A stretch of 64,000 nucleotides of DNA from NCBI RefSeq assembly GCF_900113875.1, contig NZ_FORA01000002.1, forward strand, positions 248,001 to 312,000, in the 5' to 3' direction. The DNA is from Jannaschia pohangensis (GTDB lineage: Bacteria; Pseudomonadota; Alphaproteobacteria; Rhodobacterales; Rhodobacteraceae). The notes under the pieces are model-generated. The model saw nothing but the letters and a program-made list of their open reading frames with translations. It made no database searches and was not told where the DNA came from. Of this stretch, positions 61,413-64,000 are shown one piece after another (position 1 is the stretch's first letter; each line of letters starts with the position of its first letter). A program made the position numbers and the translations under genes.

Positions 61413-61703
61413 CTATTCCTCCACCACCCGAACGTCTCGAACAAACAACGCCACCTTCTCCGCAGGCATTTCGCAGGGTTTCAGGCGCGGGCCGCTCTCC
61501 AGACGGTAGAGGTTCAGGCTGATGTAGTCCGACCCGTCCAGTGCCCGCCCCACCAACTTTTCGGACGCACCGCCCGCGAACAGGCTGCGGGTGACGAGCC
61601 AGTCACGACCGTGGGCGCGGCCCCGAAACGTCCCGAGCGGCAGCGCCAAAAGCGCCTCTGCGACGGCGGTTGCACGGGTTTGCGGATCTGTTGCGTTCGT
61701 CAA
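61413..61703 (-). CDS. Conserved hypothetical protein
   Basis: 96 residues, probably soluble (SDYISLNLYRLESGPRLKPCEM and KVALFVRDVRVV). No family name known. TTG start at 61703 with GGGAG in the end of the DUF805 gene, 6 bases downstream of its stop, so it is the last gene of the pyrC operon. Confidence 0.65.
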   Translation of the reverse strand: MTNATDPQTRATAVAEALLALPLGTFRGRAHGRDWLVTRSLFAGGASEKLVGRALDGSDYISLNLYRLESGPRLKPCEMPAEKVALFVRDVRVVEE

Positions 61704-61709
61704 GATGCG

Positions 61710-62162
61710 TCACTCCCGCCGGCCGGGCCGAACCCTTGGGATGGACGTGGGCCGCAGGGGCGTCTTTGAAACCCGTGGCGGTGCGGACCCCGGTCCACCC
61801 CTGCGGTCGGTCGGATCCGGGCCAAAGCGGTTCGGCCCTTCCGTCCCCGGCAGGACCGTCATGACCAACAGGGCCAGTCCGCCGAAGGGCAGAATGGCGA
61901 TCAGGATCCACCAACCCCGCAAATCGATGTCATGCAGACGGCGGATCATCACGGCCAGATGCGGCGGGAGAAGCCCCAGAAAGGCGATGAAGACCAACAG
62001 GCGGACCGCCCCGGGGGCAGGGGCAGCGAAAGACAGCAAAACGAAGACGAGGACAAAGGCGACGATGCCGAAATAGAACCACCAGTATTCCGACCGCGAT
62101 GCCCGCCCGGTGACGTCGAAATACTTCTGCAAACAGGTCGTGATGGCTTCGGCAAACGTCAT
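61710..62162 (-). CDS. DUF805 membrane protein
   Basis: 150 residues. DUF805 features: [13 protein letters not shown] at the N terminus and [12 protein letters not shown]; three to four hydrophobic segments. A Gly/Pro/Arg-rich tail of about 40 residues is atypical. Overlaps plsY by 4 bp (ATGA). Confidence 0.87.
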   Translation of the reverse strand: MTFAEAITTCLQKYFDVTGRASRSEYWWFYFGIVAFVLVFVLLSFAAPAPGAVRLLVFIAFLGLLPPHLAVMIRRLHDIDLRGWWILIAILPFGGLALLVMTVLPGTEGPNRFGPDPTDRRGGPGSAPPRVSKTPLRPTSIPRVRPGRRE

Positions 62163-62761
62163 TTCTTCCCGATCTTCGGTTCATCCCCCGTGCGGATGCG
62201 GGCGATGTTCGCCCTATGACGATAGAATATCAGCGCGGCCAGACCAACGCAGAGCGCCACCGCGTTCGGCGCAAGCCAAAGCGCCCATGCCGGCGCGCTG
62301 ACCGCCGCCAGAAGGGCCGCGAGCGACGACATGCGGAAGGCGGCGGCCATGGCGAGCCACGTCAGGCAGGCCGCGGCGCCGAGGGGAAACGACAGCGCCA
62401 GAAGGGTGCCAAGGAACGTCGCCACCCCCTTGCCACCGTGGAACCGCAGGAACACCGGGAAGCAATGGCCAAGGAAGGCCATCAGCCCCGCCAGCTGCGC
62501 CGCGTCTTCGCCGACCAGCGCCCGCGCCAGCAGCACCGCGACCCCGCCCTTGCCCGCATCCCCCAGAAGGGTCAGCAGCGCGGCAGGCTTGTTGCCGGTG
62601 CGCAGAACATTGGTCGCCCCGATGTTACCCGACCCGATCTTGCGCAGATCGCCCAGACCGAACAGCCGCGCCATCACGATCCCGAAGGGCACCGATCCCA
62701 GAAGATAGGCCAGAACGGCCACCAGAAGCAGCATGACGGGCGGATTGACGATCTCAGGCAT
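62159..62761 (-). CDS. plsY: Glycerol-3-phosphate acyltransferase PlsY
   Basis: Transfers acyl from acyl-phosphate to glycerol 3-phosphate, the first step of phospholipid synthesis. 200 residues, five or more helices. The three catalytic loops are represented by [22 protein letters not shown] and HRANIARI. Start ATG at 62761 overlaps the end of the upstream gene by 8 bp. Confidence 0.93.
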   Translation of the reverse strand: MPEIVNPPVMLLLVAVLAYLLGSVPFGIVMARLFGLGDLRKIGSGNIGATNVLRTGNKPAALLTLLGDAGKGGVAVLLARALVGEDAAQLAGLMAFLGHCFPVFLRFHGGKGVATFLGTLLALSFPLGAAACLTWLAMAAAFRMSSLAALLAAVSAPAWALWLAPNAVALCVGLAALIFYRHRANIARIRTGDEPKIGKK

Positions 62762-63653
62762 CCGGCCCTCCCACGGGCGCAAAGCCGCCCTCGCCGTCGG
62801 GTTGGAACTGCGGCCGGAAATCGCCCGCGGGCGTCCAGCTCCAGATCAGGTCCGACTGGCGGTGCGCCAGGTCGTCGGTGAACATGGCGGCAAGATTGCG
62901 AACCGCCAGCGGGTCGTTGGCGTCGATGGCGAAGATCTGATCCCGGGTCGGATAGGAGAGCAGCGCGGTGGCCCAGCCGGTCTGTCGCAGGATCGTGTCC
63001 ACCTCGCCCATCGGGACAAGGCTGCCGGTCAACCACGGATCGCCCGGCACGGTGATCAAGTGCAGGCCGTGGCCGATATCCTCGACCGAGGCGTCGACGT
63101 TCAGGCGGGCCCAGTTGTCCTGGCAGAGCGCGATCAGCGCGGCATCGTCCAGACCCAGGCCCGTCACCTCGGCGGCGGACACCATGCGGACAGAGTCGGG
63201 CCGGTTTTCCGCGACCATGATGACGAGGTCGCCATGCTGCGGCAGGAACCAGGGCGAAGGAAGGTCAGGGGTCGCTCCGCGACCGTCCTGCCAGAGTTTC
63301 TGCGCAACTTCCCAACCGGGCTGCCCGGTGGCGTAGCCACCGTGTCGCAGCAGGATCAGAAGGTCGTCGAGGTCGATCACGTCCGACGCTGGCTCGGTCA
63401 CGGAGCGGACATAGCGGTTGACCAGGTCGTCGCGCTCGGACGCGCCTGTCCGCGACAAGTACAGCCAGAGGTTGTGGGCGTCGATGCGGGTCTCCTGCCC
63501 CGACGCGCCCTCAACCGTCACATCAAAGGTCAGCGGCCCCGTCCGCGTGATCGCGCGAACCTGCGGCAGGGCCAGCGCCGCGCGCATCAGCGCCTTTTCG
63601 AGCGCGTCCTGATCCAGATCGCCCGAGGCGCCCTTCTTGAACCATCCGAACAT
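62754..63653 (-). CDS. DUF1444-like protein
   Basis: 299 residues, soluble. It begins [22 protein letters not shown] and continues with strands and helices resembling DUF1444 (YtpQ) proteins; the assignment is tentative. Its ATG shares one base with the pyrC stop (TGATG), so translation is coupled to it. Confidence 0.6.
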   Translation of the reverse strand: MFGWFKKGASGDLDQDALEKALMRAALALPQVRAITRTGPLTFDVTVEGASGQETRIDAHNLWLYLSRTGASERDDLVNRYVRSVTEPASDVIDLDDLLILLRHGGYATGQPGWEVAQKLWQDGRGATPDLPSPWFLPQHGDLVIMVAENRPDSVRMVSAAEVTGLGLDDAALIALCQDNWARLNVDASVEDIGHGLHLITVPGDPWLTGSLVPMGEVDTILRQTGWATALLSYPTRDQIFAIDANDPLAVRNLAAMFTDDLAHRQSDLIWSWTPAGDFRPQFQPDGEGGFAPVGGPDA

Positions 63654-64000
63654 CAGACTGCATCCTCCCGATCGAAAACCCGCACACCTCCGACCCAGGT
63701 GCCGATCACCCGGCCTTCCATTCGCGCGCCGTCGAACGGGGTGTTCTTGGATTTGGACGCCAGTTTGAATCGATTCAGCACGAAGGGCGCATCCGGGTCA
63801 AACAGCACGAGGTCGGCAGGCGCGCCCTCGGCCAATGTCCCCGCCGCAAGGCCCAGACGCCGCGCCGGATTCGTCGAAAGCGCCCGCCAGAGCGTCGGCA
63901 GGTCGATATGGCCCGCGTGGACCAGACGCATCGCGGCGGGCAGCAGGGTTTCCAGACCGACCGCCCCCGGGGCCGCCTCCTCGAAAGGCAGGCGCTTGGA
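63653..64000 (-). CDS. pyrC: Dihydroorotase (3' part only)
   Basis: The frame runs off the right edge. The visible 115 residues are the C-terminal end of the amidohydrolase: LETLLPAAMRLVHAGHIDL, NPARRLGLAAGTLAEGAPADLVLFDP and the late KNTPFDGARMEGRVIGTWVGG, characteristic of PyrC/allantoinase. Third step of pyrimidine synthesis. Promoter and N terminus lie outside the window. Confidence 0.9.
   Translation of the reverse strand, partial: SKRLPFEEAAPGAVGLETLLPAAMRLVHAGHIDLPTLWRALSTNPARRLGLAAGTLAEGAPADLVLFDPDAPFVLNRFKLASKSKNTPFDGARMEGRVIGTWVGGVRVFDREDAV

Noticed and set aside
61251..61769. Plus-strand ORF downstream of tRNA-Tyr
   Set aside because: No ribosome site, partly antisense to the minus-strand conserved gene at 61413-61703, and no coding character in the first half.
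1..64000. CRISPR arrays, prophage, transposases, integrases
   Set aside because: No direct-repeat/spacer pattern and no recognisable phage or transposase gene; the only insert-like region is 6.1-7.8 kb, with no integrase.

Overview
The window is high-GC bacterial chromosome that reads as a member of the Rhodobacteraceae (roseobacter-type alphaproteobacterium). The reasons are the gene families present: a TrcR/DUF1013 cell-cycle regulator, a membrane-anchored CycM-type cytochrome c, the plant/alphaproteobacterial type of glutamate-cysteine ligase, divergent hemC/hemE with a PpsR-like palindrome, a YejABEF peptide importer, a BCCT osmolyte carrier and a stand-alone MnmD. Genes are packed tightly, with many 1-4 bp stop/start overlaps. 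There is no prophage, insertion sequence, CRISPR array or rRNA operon.

Layout. 1-6.0 kb: the 3' part of a lytic transglycosylase; an EamA transporter and mnmD transcribed away from an MnmC2-like FAD enzyme; the queuosine-precursor transporter yhhQ; a compact structured RNA/small-ORF unit with its own terminator; arfB. 6.1-7.8 kb: a visibly AT-richer two-gene insert (a DUF4365 nuclease-like protein plus an unknown partner). 7.8-14.4 kb: NAD salvage genes pncB and pncA bracket a YkgJ protein, a tandem GNAT and a BCCT transporter. 14.4-20.9 kb: trhO, then a four-gene translationally coupled cluster (FAD oxidoreductase, alpha/beta hydrolase, small DMT transporter, GNAT) and an AtoE-type carrier. 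20.9-29 kb: a GlcD-like dehydrogenase, tRNA-Met, a heme-oxygenase-like protein that lacks the proximal histidine, gnd, and the tetrapyrrole genes hemC, hemE and hemF. 29-36 kb: a SPOR-domain D,D-carboxypeptidase and yejABEF. 36-43 kb: cycM, pheA, SRPBCC, nudC, an NMT1/TauT-type ABC importer, an esterase-like hydrolase and the SRP RNA. 43.3-46.8 kb: a DUF6502 regulator with a 42-residue lipoprotein and a divergent lipoprotein sharing twin operators, then a TetR gene with its own palindromes. 46.9-54 kb: dnaX, dps, ybaB, recR, an EAL protein, RNase T2 and trcR. 54-64 kb: an OmpA-family protein, ubiA, rsmE, a decayed gene, gshA, tRNA-Tyr and a pyrC-DUF1444-plsY-DUF805 operon whose 5' end is outside the window.

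Most of the window is housekeeping: tRNA wobble modification (mnmD, FAD partner, trhO, yhhQ), NAD turnover (pncA, pncB, nudC), heme synthesis, replication/repair (dnaX, ybaB, recR), ribosome rescue and modification (arfB, rsmE), and envelope lipid precursors (plsY). The least explained parts are the structured RNA at 5.3-5.5 kb, the DUF6502 locus with its repeated operators, the DUF4365 pair, and an 11-bp tandem repeat found in three intergenic sites. Calls come from reading the sequence and recognising families; no database search was run.
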